Shown piece by piece: positions 8,855-17,774 of a stretch of 64,000 nt of DNA. The number at the start of each line of letters is the position of its first letter. Positions within the stretch are counted from its first letter, which is position 1. Source of the stretch: Paraburkholderia acidicola (lineage in GTDB: Bacteria > Pseudomonadota > Gammaproteobacteria > Burkholderiales > Burkholderiaceae); assembly GCF_002362315.1 (NCBI RefSeq), contig NZ_MTZV01000006.1, positions 1,922,001 through 1,986,000 on the forward strand, in the 5' to 3' direction. Below the pieces are notes generated by a model, which was not told the DNA's origin, did no database searches, and worked only from the letters and a program-made list of their open reading frames with translations. The position numbers were made by a program, and so were the translations under genes.

Positions 8855-10156
8855 TCAGGACAGCACCTGCTTGAGCAGGTCCAGGTTCAGCGCGACGATC
8901 AGGATCGTGGCAAGCGTCGCAATGACGATCGTCGTTTTGCCGGCCGCGAATGTACCCATCACACTACGTCGCGATGAGAGCACGACGAGGGCGATCAACG
9001 GGATCGGTAGAAAGAAGCTGAGCGCTACCTGGCTGATCACCATCGCATTGACCACGTTGAAATGCAGGCCGATCACGAAAGCCGGCGCCATGGTCATGAT
9101 GCGGCGCGCCCAGACAGGAATCCTGAAATCGACGAAGCCTTGCATGATGACTTGACCGGCCATCGTGCCGACCACCGAGCTCGACATGCCCGATGCCATG
9201 AGCGAGATCAGAAAAACGGTCGCGGCTCCCACGCCAAGCAGCGGAATCAACGAGTGATACGCGACGCTGATATCCGAAATGCCGTCTGCGGAGCGCGGAA
9301 AGACAGCCGCCGACATCATCACCATCGCGAGATTCACGAAGCCTGCCATGCCGAGCGCGATCAGGACTTCGCGGTTCGAAAACCACAGGAGCCGACTGCG
9401 TTCCGCGTCATTGCGCGCAGGGGTACGGTTTTGCGTGAGCCCCGAATGAAGGAACAGCGTGTGCGGCATGATCGTGGCGCCGATGATCCCGACGGCGAGC
9501 GTGATCGCATTGCTTCCATGCAAACGCGGCACGATGCTGCCGATCAGCGTCGCGTGCCAGTCGGGCGGAGCAATGAAGAGTTCGCACACGTAGCTCAATC
9601 CGATCACGGCGACGAGCGCCGCGATGACCAGTTCGAGCGGACGAAAACCTCCACGGTCGAGCAGCAGGATGATCATCGTTACGACGCCGGTGACCATCAG
9701 ACCGCAGAGCAGGGAAACGTGAAACAACAGCGATATGCCAAGTGCGCCGCCCAGAAACTCGGCGATATCGGTGGCCATTGCGGCGATCTCCGAGCCGACC
9801 CACATGGCCAGCACGGTGGGCTTCGGGAATTGCTCGCGACACAGTTCGGCCAGGTTGCGGCCCGTGACGATGCCGAGTTTTGCGGACATGGCCTGAAACA
9901 GCATCGCGACGACGTTTGCAACGACGACGACCCACAACAATTCATACCCGCAGGATGAGCCCGCCTGAATGTTGGTTGCAAAGTTGCCCGGGTCCATGTA
10001 GCCGACCGATGCAATAACCGCAGGACCGACGAACGGCAGAAAGGCGAGTAGACCTTTGCGACGTCCCGTCAGTACGTCGCGCACAGCGAGCTTAGTCTGT
10101 TGTGTCGCGCCCGATATCGACGCGGCGCTCGCTTGAAATAGTTTGAGTGGAAACAT
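8855..10156 (-). CDS. mntH: Nramp-family Mn2+/Fe2+ transporter
   Basis: Inner-membrane proton-coupled divalent metal importer, 433 residues with about 11 hydrophobic helices. The metal-binding DPGN motif is at residues 55-58 and the second signature, MPHTLFLHSGL, is in helix 6. It lies 83 bp downstream of the Mn-dependent oxalate decarboxylase and 34 bp upstream of tatA on the same strand. The context suggests Mn supply for the decarboxylase; general Mn uptake is the alternative. Confidence 0.93.
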   Translation of the reverse strand: MFPLKLFQASAASISGATQQTKLAVRDVLTGRRKGLLAFLPFVGPAVIASVGYMDPGNFATNIQAGSSCGYELLWVVVVANVVAMLFQAMSAKLGIVTGRNLAELCREQFPKPTVLAMWVGSEIAAMATDIAEFLGGALGISLLFHVSLLCGLMVTGVVTMIILLLDRGGFRPLELVIAALVAVIGLSYVCELFIAPPDWHATLIGSIVPRLHGSNAITLAVGIIGATIMPHTLFLHSGLTQNRTPARNDAERSRLLWFSNREVLIALGMAGFVNLAMVMMSAAVFPRSADGISDISVAYHSLIPLLGVGAATVFLISLMASGMSSSVVGTMAGQVIMQGFVDFRIPVWARRIMTMAPAFVIGLHFNVVNAMVISQVALSFFLPIPLIALVVLSSRRSVMGTFAAGKTTIVIATLATILIVALNLDLLKQVLS

Positions 10157-10239
10157 CGTGTGACCCTGGACTCATCGAAAGGGAACCCGGAACAGGCAAC
10201 GCCCCGGGTGGCGACGCAATAAGACGTTGATCGAACCCG

Positions 10240-11496
10240 TCAAACCGGCAGGACGTCGGGCCGACTGTTCGGGAACTTCGCGAGTGTCTCGGCCGTGATG
10301 TTCAGATGCTCCATGACCATCTTCGGCGGCGTATGAGTCAGCCAGTCCGATAGCGACACTTCAGCGAAGTGATCGGCCTTGAAGATCTCGAGGAAGACCA
10401 GGTCGGTGTTGCCGGTGTTCTGCACGTAGTGGCCGAGGCTCTTCTTCACATAGCCGATGTCGCCCGCGCGGAAATCTGCGGTCGCCGCTTTCGGGCCCGT
10501 ATCGAACACGGTCATGCGTGCTTCGCCCTTGATGTAGTACTGCCATTCGTCGGCGTTCGGATGCCAGTGCAACTCGCGCATGCCGCCCGGATGGATCGTG
10601 ACCAGTGCGGCGGCGACGTTGGCCGATGCCGTGAAATTCCGGCTGTCGGCGATCTGCACCATGCCGCCCTTGGTGCGCTTTGTCGGTGGCAGATCGCCAA
10701 GCGAGAAGATGAACGGATGAGCCGGCTGGCCGAGCGGCGATTGCACCGCGCGTTGTGCGGCATTCAACGGTCCGGGGTCGTCGCCCTGGAAGATCCATAG
10801 ATTGTCGACGGGGATGTTCTTGAACGCGTCCGCGGTGACGTTGAAGTTGGCAGCAAGCACATCGGGCGGCGTATGGGCGATCCAGTCGGTCAACAGCAGC
10901 GTGTTGAATTCGGAGGCATGGCCGTTATCGAATGCGAGCAGGAATTCCGCACCTGTCGGCCCCAGGCCCTGCAGCGAATGTGGCAAACCCGGTGGGAAGT
11001 ACCACAGGTCGCCGGTCTTCACGTCGGCCACCTGCGGGCGGCCTTGCTCGTCGAGGATGGTGATGCGGCACTTGCCGTCGAGCATGATCGCCCACTCGGC
11101 TTGCTGGTGCCAGTGCATCTCGCGAATGCCGTTAGCGGCAAGGCGCATGTTGACGCCGGAGATGTCTTCGGAAATCGCGAAGTCGTCCTGTGTGACTTCG
11201 CGCGCCCAGCCACCATTCTGAAAGCGCGTATGCGCATTGTTGAACGAGGCCCAGAAGAGCGGCATGCCGTTGATGTCCGTGGCTGGCGGATTCTGAAACG
11301 AAGGAAACTGACCAGCTAGCGCGGGATTCTGCGGGCCGGGATCGTTCAGGCTCGTCGGACTCTTTGCGTTGATCTGGCCTTCGGGCGGCCGGTCCGGATT
11401 GCCGAAGGAAGCGGCCTTGGCCGTGGCGGCCACGCCGAGCGCCGCAGCGGATGCGGCTGCGCCCACCAGTATTTTGCGTCGTGACAGGTCAGTCAT
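10240..11496 (-). CDS. oxdC: Tat-exported bicupin oxalate decarboxylase
   Basis: Mn enzyme converting oxalate to formate and CO2, 418 residues. The N-terminus carries a Tat signal (SRRKILVGAAASAAALG) with cleavage near AKAA. Each cupin keeps its metal set: H128, H130, E134 and H173 in the first, H310, H312 and E317 in the second. The active-site lid, SENST in Bacillus OxdC, reads SEFNT here (195-199) and keeps the catalytic Glu, which favours decarboxylase over oxidase activity. It heads an operon with mntH and tatA. A folded, metal-loaded enzyme is a typical Tat cargo. Confidence 0.9.
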   Translation of the reverse strand: MTDLSRRKILVGAAASAAALGVAATAKAASFGNPDRPPEGQINAKSPTSLNDPGPQNPALAGQFPSFQNPPATDINGMPLFWASFNNAHTRFQNGGWAREVTQDDFAISEDISGVNMRLAANGIREMHWHQQAEWAIMLDGKCRITILDEQGRPQVADVKTGDLWYFPPGLPHSLQGLGPTGAEFLLAFDNGHASEFNTLLLTDWIAHTPPDVLAANFNVTADAFKNIPVDNLWIFQGDDPGPLNAAQRAVQSPLGQPAHPFIFSLGDLPPTKRTKGGMVQIADSRNFTASANVAAALVTIHPGGMRELHWHPNADEWQYYIKGEARMTVFDTGPKAATADFRAGDIGYVKKSLGHYVQNTGNTDLVFLEIFKADHFAEVSLSDWLTHTPPKMVMEHLNITAETLAKFPNSRPDVLPV

Positions 11497-11885
11497 GATT
11501 CGTTAGCTTCCAGAGTTGAAGTTTTAAAGTGAAACCGCACACGAGTTGTGTCGCCAAACGATGCGAATGGACATCGGCCTGATTGAACGGATCAAGAGGG
11601 TGTTAGTGCGGCTGTGTCTGGGCGACGATGGCCGGAACGGAAGGCGTGATGCGCCGATCTCGAGGATGGAATCGCCGGTTCGGATGCGGCTTTATCGAGC
11701 GGCATCCTTGAGGAAATACTAGTGAGATGCGTGGCGTTACGACAGTCAAACTTCTTGAACGAAACGATAAGTCGAACGTTAACGTTCTGGACTGAGAAGT
11801 GACGAATTATCGAAAGCAGCGGATGAATATTCTTTTAATTTTCGCTGCTGGGGTGCACTACGCAGATGCAGATTGCAGGGGCAAT
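11497..11885. other. 389-bp region upstream of oxdC, downstream of the sensor kinase
   Basis: No credible gene. It should hold the reverse-strand oxdC promoter. Two structures stand out: a perfect palindrome at 11774-11787, and a small hairpin (AGATTGC, loop AGGG, GCAATCT) at about 11870-11887 overlapping the kinase stop. The part from 11,700 on is less GC-rich than its surroundings. Confidence 0.5.
11774..11787. promoter_or_regulatory. Perfect 14-bp palindrome, possible operator
   Basis: GAACGTTAACGTTC is fully self-complementary and stands in non-coding DNA about 280 bp upstream of oxdC and about 100 bp beyond the sensor-kinase stop. It has the form of a dimer-binding site, but no regulator can be assigned from sequence. 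Confidence 0.3.
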
Positions 11886-13286
11886 CTAGAGCGCGGTGTT
11901 TCCTGCGAGGCCCGCACCATCCTTGCTGGCTTCGATGCGCGGCAAACTCACGCGAATCCCTGTGCCATGCGTAGACGGTTCGAAATAAGTCGCGCGACCG
12001 CCGTGCATCACGGCGATCTCCCGCACGATACTGAGGCCGAGGCCGGCTCCCGAGCCATGGCGTGTGTAGCGTGAGAAAGACTCGAACATCTGGTCTCGCC
12101 ATGCGGGCGGAATGCCTGGGCCGGTGTCGACGAATTCCATCAGAACCTGAGTGGCTTCCGCCCTGACCGTCACCGTGAGCGTAATCGCATCGCCACCGTG
12201 CTTGATCGTGTTTTGCACGAGATTGACGATGACCCGTCTTAGCGAAGCGGCATCGCCGGAAACATCGAGTCGCTCGGCGTCGCAGACAAATTCGACATCG
12301 TGGCCCGCAGCCAGGACAACGGGCGCGAGATCGGCCAGTGTTTCGCTGACGAGTGCGACGAGGTTTAGCGGTTCCATCCGCGGGATGGTGCTTTTGAGCG
12401 CCTGGAGATCGAGTAGCGCGTCGGTCAGCTCGCCGAGGCGCTCGACGTCCTGCTCGAGCTTCACCTTCAGCGGTCCGCTCTCCAGTGCATCGAGACGCGC
12501 CCGGATGATGGCGACCGGCGTGCGCAGTTCGTGCGCGGCGTTTGCAATGAAACGATCCTGCTGGGTGCGTCCGGCGTCGAGACGTTCAAGCGCCGCATTG
12601 AATGCGCGCACCAATGGCGCGATTTCGCGTGGCAGTCCCTCTTCGGGCAGACGCAGACCCTGACGGTTGATGTCGACATAGCGTGCGAGTTGCACGACGT
12701 CCTTCAGCCTGCGCAAGGCCAATGCGACGACAACCGGAATGGCCACGATATTGACGAGCAGCAGGGGCAGAAAAAACGGTGCTTCCAGATACTGAAGCAC
12801 GGCGATGCCGGCGCCTTTCCACATGGGCATCAGTGGGCCGCCGCCATAGACGATCTGCGCTTCGCCTAGGTGGGTACGCATCGTCTTGAATCGGCACGAG
12901 AGGTTGTTGTGCTCGCTGATATCCGTGACGTCTCCGCTAAAGAGACGCGGTAGCGTGGCGACTACCGATGCGCATGGAGCAGAGACCTGCCCCTGGCTTA
13001 CCTGATCGCCGCTCTGGTCACGCACGACGAACCATAATCCAGGTGCCTTACGCCTGAGCGCTTCGAATTCCGCGGTGGGTTTCAGAACGAGATGACCGTC
13101 GGAGGTGCGCGACACCGCCGCGACGATGGTGCTGTCGATACGCCCATCCATCACGTAGCCGGACAGATCCCACTGCAGAAAATTCGTCAGCGTCAGCAAT
13201 CCCGATGCAATGGCGACAGTAAGCAAGGTCCCGATCAGCGTCACCGAAATGCGCTGGGTGATGGACAGATTCCGCAGATATTTCAT
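11886..13286 (-). CDS. Sensor histidine kinase
   Basis: Inner-membrane two-component sensor, 466 residues. Helices at about 14-36 and 165-191 flank a ~130-residue periplasmic domain containing Cys105 and Cys131. A HAMP-like linker is followed by the H box FIANAAHELRTPVAII (H252), the N box RVIVNLVQNTIKHGG, and GPGIPP and GAGLGLSIV ATP-lid motifs. It overlaps the upstream response regulator by 4 bp. The signal is unknown; the divergent MipA/OmpV gene is a plausible target. Confidence 0.93.
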   Translation of the reverse strand: MKYLRNLSITQRISVTLIGTLLTVAIASGLLTLTNFLQWDLSGYVMDGRIDSTIVAAVSRTSDGHLVLKPTAEFEALRRKAPGLWFVVRDQSGDQVSQGQVSAPCASVVATLPRLFSGDVTDISEHNNLSCRFKTMRTHLGEAQIVYGGGPLMPMWKGAGIAVLQYLEAPFFLPLLLVNIVAIPVVVALALRRLKDVVQLARYVDINRQGLRLPEEGLPREIAPLVRAFNAALERLDAGRTQQDRFIANAAHELRTPVAIIRARLDALESGPLKVKLEQDVERLGELTDALLDLQALKSTIPRMEPLNLVALVSETLADLAPVVLAAGHDVEFVCDAERLDVSGDAASLRRVIVNLVQNTIKHGGDAITLTVTVRAEATQVLMEFVDTGPGIPPAWRDQMFESFSRYTRHGSGAGLGLSIVREIAVMHGGRATYFEPSTHGTGIRVSLPRIEASKDGAGLAGNTAL

Positions 13287-13957
13287 TCTGTCGTGGACAA
13301 CAGATAACCGATGCCGCGAACCGGCCGGATCTCGACACCGGCACCGCGCAGCGCAAGTTTGCTGCGCAGGCGGGAGATGTGCGTGTCCAGCGCGTTCGAA
13401 TGGATGTCTTCGTTCAGGCCGTAGACGCGTGCGACGAGTTGATCGCGTCGTACCGTTTTACCCGCGCTCTCGACGAGCGCCTGTAGTGCGAGCAATTCGC
13501 GCCTTGGCAGGTCGAGTGGTTCGCCATGAATGGTGGCGGTCAGTGAAACAAGATCGATTTCGAGTTCGCCCACGGTGATCTTATGCGTCTGGATGATCGG
13601 TGATCGTCGCGCGAGTGCTCGCAGGCGCGCGGTCAGCTCATCCATCGAAAAGGGTTTGGCCAGGTAGTCGTCGGCGCCTGCATCGAGCCCTTCGACGCGT
13701 GCCGTGATCTCGCTTGCCGCGGTCAGGACGATCACGGGAATGCCCGGAACCGCTGCACGCAGATCGGGAATGACAGTCAGTCCGTCGCCATCGGGCAAGC
13801 CCCGGTCGAGCAGGACCACCTTGTACTGACACTCGCGAATCGCGTAGCGCGCCTGGCTTAGCGTCGACACGCAATCGACGGCAATGTTGCGCTTGTCCAG
13901 CGCATTCTCGATTGCCGAGGCCAGTTCGAGTTCGTCTTCGATGAGCAGGATGCGCAT
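13283..13957 (-). CDS. OmpR-family response regulator
   Basis: A 224-residue regulator: receiver domain with acid pocket EDE (8-10), phospho-acceptor D51 in VVLLDRGLPDGDG and Lys in AKPFS, then a winged-helix output domain ending GIGYLLSTTE. QseB/PmrA-like in overall form. The ATG at 13957 begins MRILLIEDE; in-frame starts further up would run through the ATTGCA repeats. Operonic with the kinase (4-bp overlap) and divergent from the MipA/OmpV gene. Confidence 0.93.
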   Translation of the reverse strand: MRILLIEDELELASAIENALDKRNIAVDCVSTLSQARYAIRECQYKVVLLDRGLPDGDGLTVIPDLRAAVPGIPVIVLTAASEITARVEGLDAGADDYLAKPFSMDELTARLRALARRSPIIQTHKITVGELEIDLVSLTATIHGEPLDLPRRELLALQALVESAGKTVRRDQLVARVYGLNEDIHSNALDTHISRLRSKLALRGAGVEIRPVRGIGYLLSTTE

Positions 13958-13970
13958 GGGTGGCGGGTGG

Positions 13971-13998
13971 ATTGCAGCGAAATTGCAGTGGAATTGCA
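13971..13998. promoter_or_regulatory. Three direct ATTGCA repeats at 11-bp period, probable response-regulator site
   Basis: ATTGCA occurs at 13971, 13982 and 13993, exactly one helical turn apart, 14-41 bp upstream of the response-regulator start. OmpR/PmrA-type regulators bind hexamer direct repeats spaced one turn apart. The position between this operon and the divergent MipA/OmpV gene suggests autoregulation, possibly with control of mipA; this is inferred. Confidence 0.5.
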
Positions 13999-14236
13999 AC
14001 GAAAGGTCGATGGCATTGTGAGTCGTCGGCGAGCCGATGGCAACCGCACATTCGCGCATTCGTGCCTTCTGCAAGGCACCGGGACAGGTAATGTTCCCAC
14101 AATGTTGGGTCTGTAGAATCCGCAGCGTCGTCGCACCATCACTCTCAGACGCCGGCCGTCACGGCTGAGCGCCTCGTCGTTTCACGCTCGTTCGTTCATG
14201 CGCATCGAGTAGATTGATTGTCTCCGGATATCTCTG

Positions 14237-15016
14237 ATGAAGTTACGTTCTGCTTTTTACCTTGTCCTGGCGTTGGCTGGATTTTCTGCTTCGTCGGTGG
14301 CTTTTGCCGACGGTTACGACGTCACGGTAGGCGCCGGTGTTGATCTCGCTCCGCGGTATCTCGGCAGCAACGAGTATCACTTCACACCGATTCCGTACCT
14401 CAACGTGTCGACGCCGCTAGGTATCTACATCGATACGACGCGCGGCGTCGGCTACACGCTGGAGCTGCCGCACAATTTCTATATCGACGCTTCGTTGAAT
14501 TACGCCGTCGGTCGCAAGGATAGCAATGAGTCGTTCGGAAGCGGTTCGGACACGCTGCGCGGCATGGGCGATGTACCGAATGCACTGATTACGTCGGTGA
14601 CGGCGGGCTATCGTTTCGCGAACGTGGGCACGGTCAGCGTCGGTGCGGACATACCGCTCACCAATCGCAGCGTTGGCGATTCCTATCGCGTTGCTGTCGA
14701 GGTGCCGTTGATGATGACGGCGTCGGATGTGCTGACGACGAAGGTGGTCGCGCATATCGGCTCGTCGGATTACAACCAGACGATGTTTGGTGTGACCGGG
14801 TCGCAGAGCGCGGCCTCCGGCATCCGGAAATACAGCGCGGGCGGCGGTTTCAATGCGGTCGATGTCGGCCTGACCTGGACGCACATGTTCAACAAACACT
14901 GGTCGGTCTCGACGTCGGGCGTCCTGACGCGTTTCGTCGGCGATGCCGCGGACAGTCCGATTGTGCAAGGTCGCGTGTCGGCGAATCTGGCGACGATTGC
15001 GAGCTACAAGTTCTAG
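14237..15016 (+). CDS. MipA/OmpV-family outer-membrane protein
   Basis: A 259-residue beta-barrel protein. The signal peptide ends at VAFA, and the mature protein begins DGYDVTVGAGVDLAPRYLGS, a MipA/OmpV opening, with alternating strands and a terminal Phe (ASYKF) for barrel assembly. Family members scaffold murein enzymes or respond to envelope stress. It is divergent from the two-component operon and followed by a strong terminator, so it is probably monocistronic. Confidence 0.9.
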   Translation: MKLRSAFYLVLALAGFSASSVAFADGYDVTVGAGVDLAPRYLGSNEYHFTPIPYLNVSTPLGIYIDTTRGVGYTLELPHNFYIDASLNYAVGRKDSNESFGSGSDTLRGMGDVPNALITSVTAGYRFANVGTVSVGADIPLTNRSVGDSYRVAVEVPLMMTASDVLTTKVVAHIGSSDYNQTMFGVTGSQSAASGIRKYSAGGGFNAVDVGLTWTHMFNKHWSVSTSGVLTRFVGDAADSPIVQGRVSANLATIASYKF

Positions 15017-15050
15017 GTTTTTCTTCGGTCAATCGCTGCGGACAATTCGG

Positions 15051-15094
15051 AACCTCCACCTGATCTTGCCGATCAGGTGGAGGTTTTCTTTTTT
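15051..15094 (+). terminator. Rho-independent terminator of the MipA/OmpV gene
   Basis: A perfect 15-bp stem (AACCTCCACCTGATC and its complement) around the loop TTGCC is followed by TTCTTTTTT. It starts 34 bp after the stop codon. Confidence 0.92.
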
Positions 15095-15372
15095 GCCGAA
15101 CAGACGCGACATCCGAGTTTCGTGTGTTTAGGTAAACAAACAAAAAATGCGCGAAACTACGCATTGAAAATACCCCCTCGCTAATACACTCTTGTATTGC
15201 TGTTTATTCTCACCTCCCGCTAGCAAGAACTTCTACGACTACAGGCAGGCAAGCACTGACCATGAGGGACAGCCAGATCTGCCCGGCTGGCGGCTGCATG
15301 CAGAATCAGATATCAAAAAATGCTCTAGAAAATCGATCAAATAATCGAAAGAAATTCTGACGGAGACACACT
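15095..15372. other. Intergenic region upstream of the GH5-like lipoprotein
   Basis: AT-richer non-coding stretch between the terminator and the next ATG. It must hold the promoter of the GH5-like gene, whose start has CGGAGA about 10 bp upstream. No repeat or RNA gene was recognised. Confidence 0.5.
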
Positions 15373-17091
15373 ATGACAACGATTGTGCGTGGTTCTGCGA
15401 AGAACAGTGTGATGCAGGCAATCAGGTATGTGATGTCCGGAGTGGTTTTTGTTTTTCTTGCTGCGTGTAGCGGCTCTTCCGTAGATTCATCCCCGCCCGA
15501 CATCGCCGGGACGGCTGCTCAACGATCGAACGTTGCCGGCCTCAGCTCGGCAAAGTATGCAAACGCCTTTGTGACGCGGCAAGGCTCGCAGTTGATGATC
15601 GCTGGACATCCTTTTCGATTCTCGGGCGGAAACATCGAGTACCTGGGACTGAAGAACTACGGCCCCATACCATCGACGTCGATACCCGTCGGGAGCTATA
15701 GCTATCCGACGCAATACGAAGTAGACGATGCGCTCGCAACCATCCATGAAATGGGCGCCACCGTGGTTCGTGCGCAGACACTCGGCGATACGGTTGGATG
15801 TCCGCTGTGCATCGAACCGGCTTTAGGCGTGTTCAACAACGCCGCATTCGCGCAAATGGATAGGGTGGTGGCCGAAGCGCGAAAGTACGGGATCAAGCTG
15901 ATTGGCGAGTTCGATGGCGATGCGAACGGGAGCGGATCGGGCAATCAGAGTCATAACTGGTGGTGCACCTGGCGCAACATCTCCGCTGCCAGTTGCGCAG
16001 CGGCGTTCTTTACCAACGCGGACGTAATCGGAGATTACGAGCGGCACATGCAGGCGGTACTGAACCACGTTAATCCGCTGACGGGTCTCGCCTATAAGGA
16101 TGACCCGACGTTCCTCGGATGGGTGGATGGCAATGTGATCAACGTAGGCGGGGTCACGGCGTCCAGCACCGGCCTTACGCTTACGCCAGCGGTATCCGAT
16201 CAACAATTTACGGCATGGCTGGGCAACGTATCGGGCTATTTCAAGTCGATCGATGGCAAGCAGCTATTCATCGACAACAGCGGGGACCTGTTCAACCTTC
16301 CGGCGTCGTCGATACTCACGGTGTCCAGTGTCGATATGTATGGTCAGGAATGGTATCCGCACTGGTTTTCGGTGCCGGCGTACAACGAGAAGGCCACAGG
16401 CAATTCGCCAGGCATTCATTCCATTGCGGCACAGGTCGTAGCCGCGGGTAAGGTCTATGCGCTGATCGAGTACGGTTGGGACAATACCGACTATCAAACC
16501 ACGACGGCGCTGCAGACATTTCTGGGCGGCGTTGCTTCCGATCAAAACATAGCGGGAAACAATTTCTGGGCACTCGTCGGGCACGCCAGTGGCCAGGGAT
16601 GGCTGCCGATTCCAGCGAATGAGGAATGCCAGCCGAATTGCGAAACCACTGAAGACGGCAACTGGTGGGCGCTCTACTACACGGGCATCACCACGCTTTC
16701 CAATACCGCTGCGGACATGGCTCAACGCGCTCAGATGCTGCGCAATTACAGCTATACAGTGAATGGATTGTCTGCTTCGCCCGCGCACGAACTCGTGGGC
16801 GCACCGGTGATTACGTCTACCGCCGGTGGGCACGTCGTATTTCAGGGCGCGGCAGGTTCTCCCACCTACTCGGTCCAGATGCAGCAACCCAATGGCAGCT
16901 GGTCCACACCCTGCACGAACTGCACAACCGATGCGGCAGGTGGCTGGGTCGATACGAGCGCAACGCCCACGCCGTGCTATCGCGTCGTCGGTGTGAATCT
17001 GGATGGTGTTCCGGGCACACCGTCGGCGCCTGCGGGCAGTGGATGTCCGGCATCGGTGGCAAACCGCCAGCAGCCGACTAGTGGAACGTAG
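15373..17091 (+). CDS. GH5-type (mannanase-like) lipoprotein with altered catalytic site
   Basis: A 572-residue surface or periplasmic lipoprotein; the signal ends in LAAC with C32 as lipidation site. Residues ~65-470 resemble a GH5 endo-mannanase barrel: PFRFSGGNIEYLGLKNYG, MGATVVRAQTLGD, YKDDPTFLGW and nucleophile-type VYALIEYGWD (E366). The segment that in mannanases carries the acid/base Asn-Glu-Pro reads GNVI, putting V255 where Glu is expected, so normal hydrolysis is doubtful. The C-terminal ~100 residues look like a fibronectin-type or Ig-like add-on. It may be a binding protein or a divergent enzyme; the assignment is by pattern only. Confidence 0.65.
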   Translation: MTTIVRGSAKNSVMQAIRYVMSGVVFVFLAACSGSSVDSSPPDIAGTAAQRSNVAGLSSAKYANAFVTRQGSQLMIAGHPFRFSGGNIEYLGLKNYGPIPSTSIPVGSYSYPTQYEVDDALATIHEMGATVVRAQTLGDTVGCPLCIEPALGVFNNAAFAQMDRVVAEARKYGIKLIGEFDGDANGSGSGNQSHNWWCTWRNISAASCAAAFFTNADVIGDYERHMQAVLNHVNPLTGLAYKDDPTFLGWVDGNVINVGGVTASSTGLTLTPAVSDQQFTAWLGNVSGYFKSIDGKQLFIDNSGDLFNLPASSILTVSSVDMYGQEWYPHWFSVPAYNEKATGNSPGIHSIAAQVVAAGKVYALIEYGWDNTDYQTTTALQTFLGGVASDQNIAGNNFWALVGHASGQGWLPIPANEECQPNCETTEDGNWWALYYTGITTLSNTAADMAQRAQMLRNYSYTVNGLSASPAHELVGAPVITSTAGGHVVFQGAAGSPTYSVQMQQPNGSWSTPCTNCTTDAAGGWVDTSATPTPCYRVVGVNLDGVPGTPSAPAGSGCPASVANRQQPTSGT

Positions 17092-17276
17092 TCTTTGCGT
17101 GACTGTGTCGAGCGCCGGTGCCGGGTGAACTCACCCGGCACCTTGATCACGCTTCTACCCGCTATTTCAGCGCCTGGTGCAATGTTTTGTATCCCCCGTA
17201 CGACCGGATACATTACGACACAAAACCCCGCACGGCTTGCGCTATAAAGCAGCCATTGCCTGATGCGGAGAATGAA

Positions 17277-17648
17277 ATGAGTGCTGGATTGCTGCTGGGA
17301 TCGTGCCACTGCGGGGCGGTCAAATTCGAGGTGCGCACGGCCGCCACACCGGCGACGCGCTGTAATTGCAGCCTGTGCCGCCGCAAGGGCGCCGTGATGT
17401 CGCCGCTGTTCGACGCGGACCACCTGAGCGTACTGAGCGGCAGCGAAGCGCTCACGCTCTATCAGTTCAATACGCACGTGGCGAAACACTACTTCTGCCG
17501 CCACTGCGGCATCTATCCGTTCCACCAGACCCGCAAGTGGCCAACGATGTGGCGCGTCAACCTCGGTTGCCTTGAAGGCGTCGATCCCTATGCGCTCGAA
17601 GCGGCTGTCGCCGACGGTGCGAGCCTGTCCGTCGTGGAGGATGCATGA
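17277..17648 (+). CDS. GFA-family (glutathione-dependent formaldehyde-activating-like) zinc protein
   Basis: A 123-residue cytoplasmic zinc protein. The cysteine sets GSCHCGAV, CNCSLCRRKG and YFCRHCGIY are the GFA/CENP-V signature. The family name comes from an S-hydroxymethylglutathione role; most members are uncharacterised. I chose the ATG at 17277 because it gives the standard short N-terminus. Its TGA overlaps the ATG of a small downstream frame (ATGA), and a two-component pair follows. Confidence 0.88.
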   Translation: MSAGLLLGSCHCGAVKFEVRTAATPATRCNCSLCRRKGAVMSPLFDADHLSVLSGSEALTLYQFNTHVAKHYFCRHCGIYPFHQTRKWPTMWRVNLGCLEGVDPYALEAAVADGASLSVVEDA

Positions 17649-17767
17649 AGCGCCTGCTTGCCATGCTGGCCCTGATCGCGGGCGGTTTAGCGACCGAGGC
17701 CGTGTACCCGCTCAACTGCACGCTGATCGACGCTGCGCGGGTGCAGGTCAAACGGCGAAGGGTATGA
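17645..17767 (+). CDS. Candidate 40-residue secreted or membrane microprotein
   Basis: A short frame, MKRLLAMLALIAGGLATEAV..., that begins on the GFA stop in an ATGA overlap and ends 7 bp before the response-regulator ATG. It looks like a signal peptide followed by about 20 residues with one Cys and a basic tail (KRRRV). The tight coupling on both sides supports translation, but there is no domain evidence. It could instead be a non-functional spacer. Confidence 0.35.
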   Translation: MKRLLAMLALIAGGLATEAVYPLNCTLIDAARVQVKRRRV

Positions 17768-17774
17768 TTGACCG

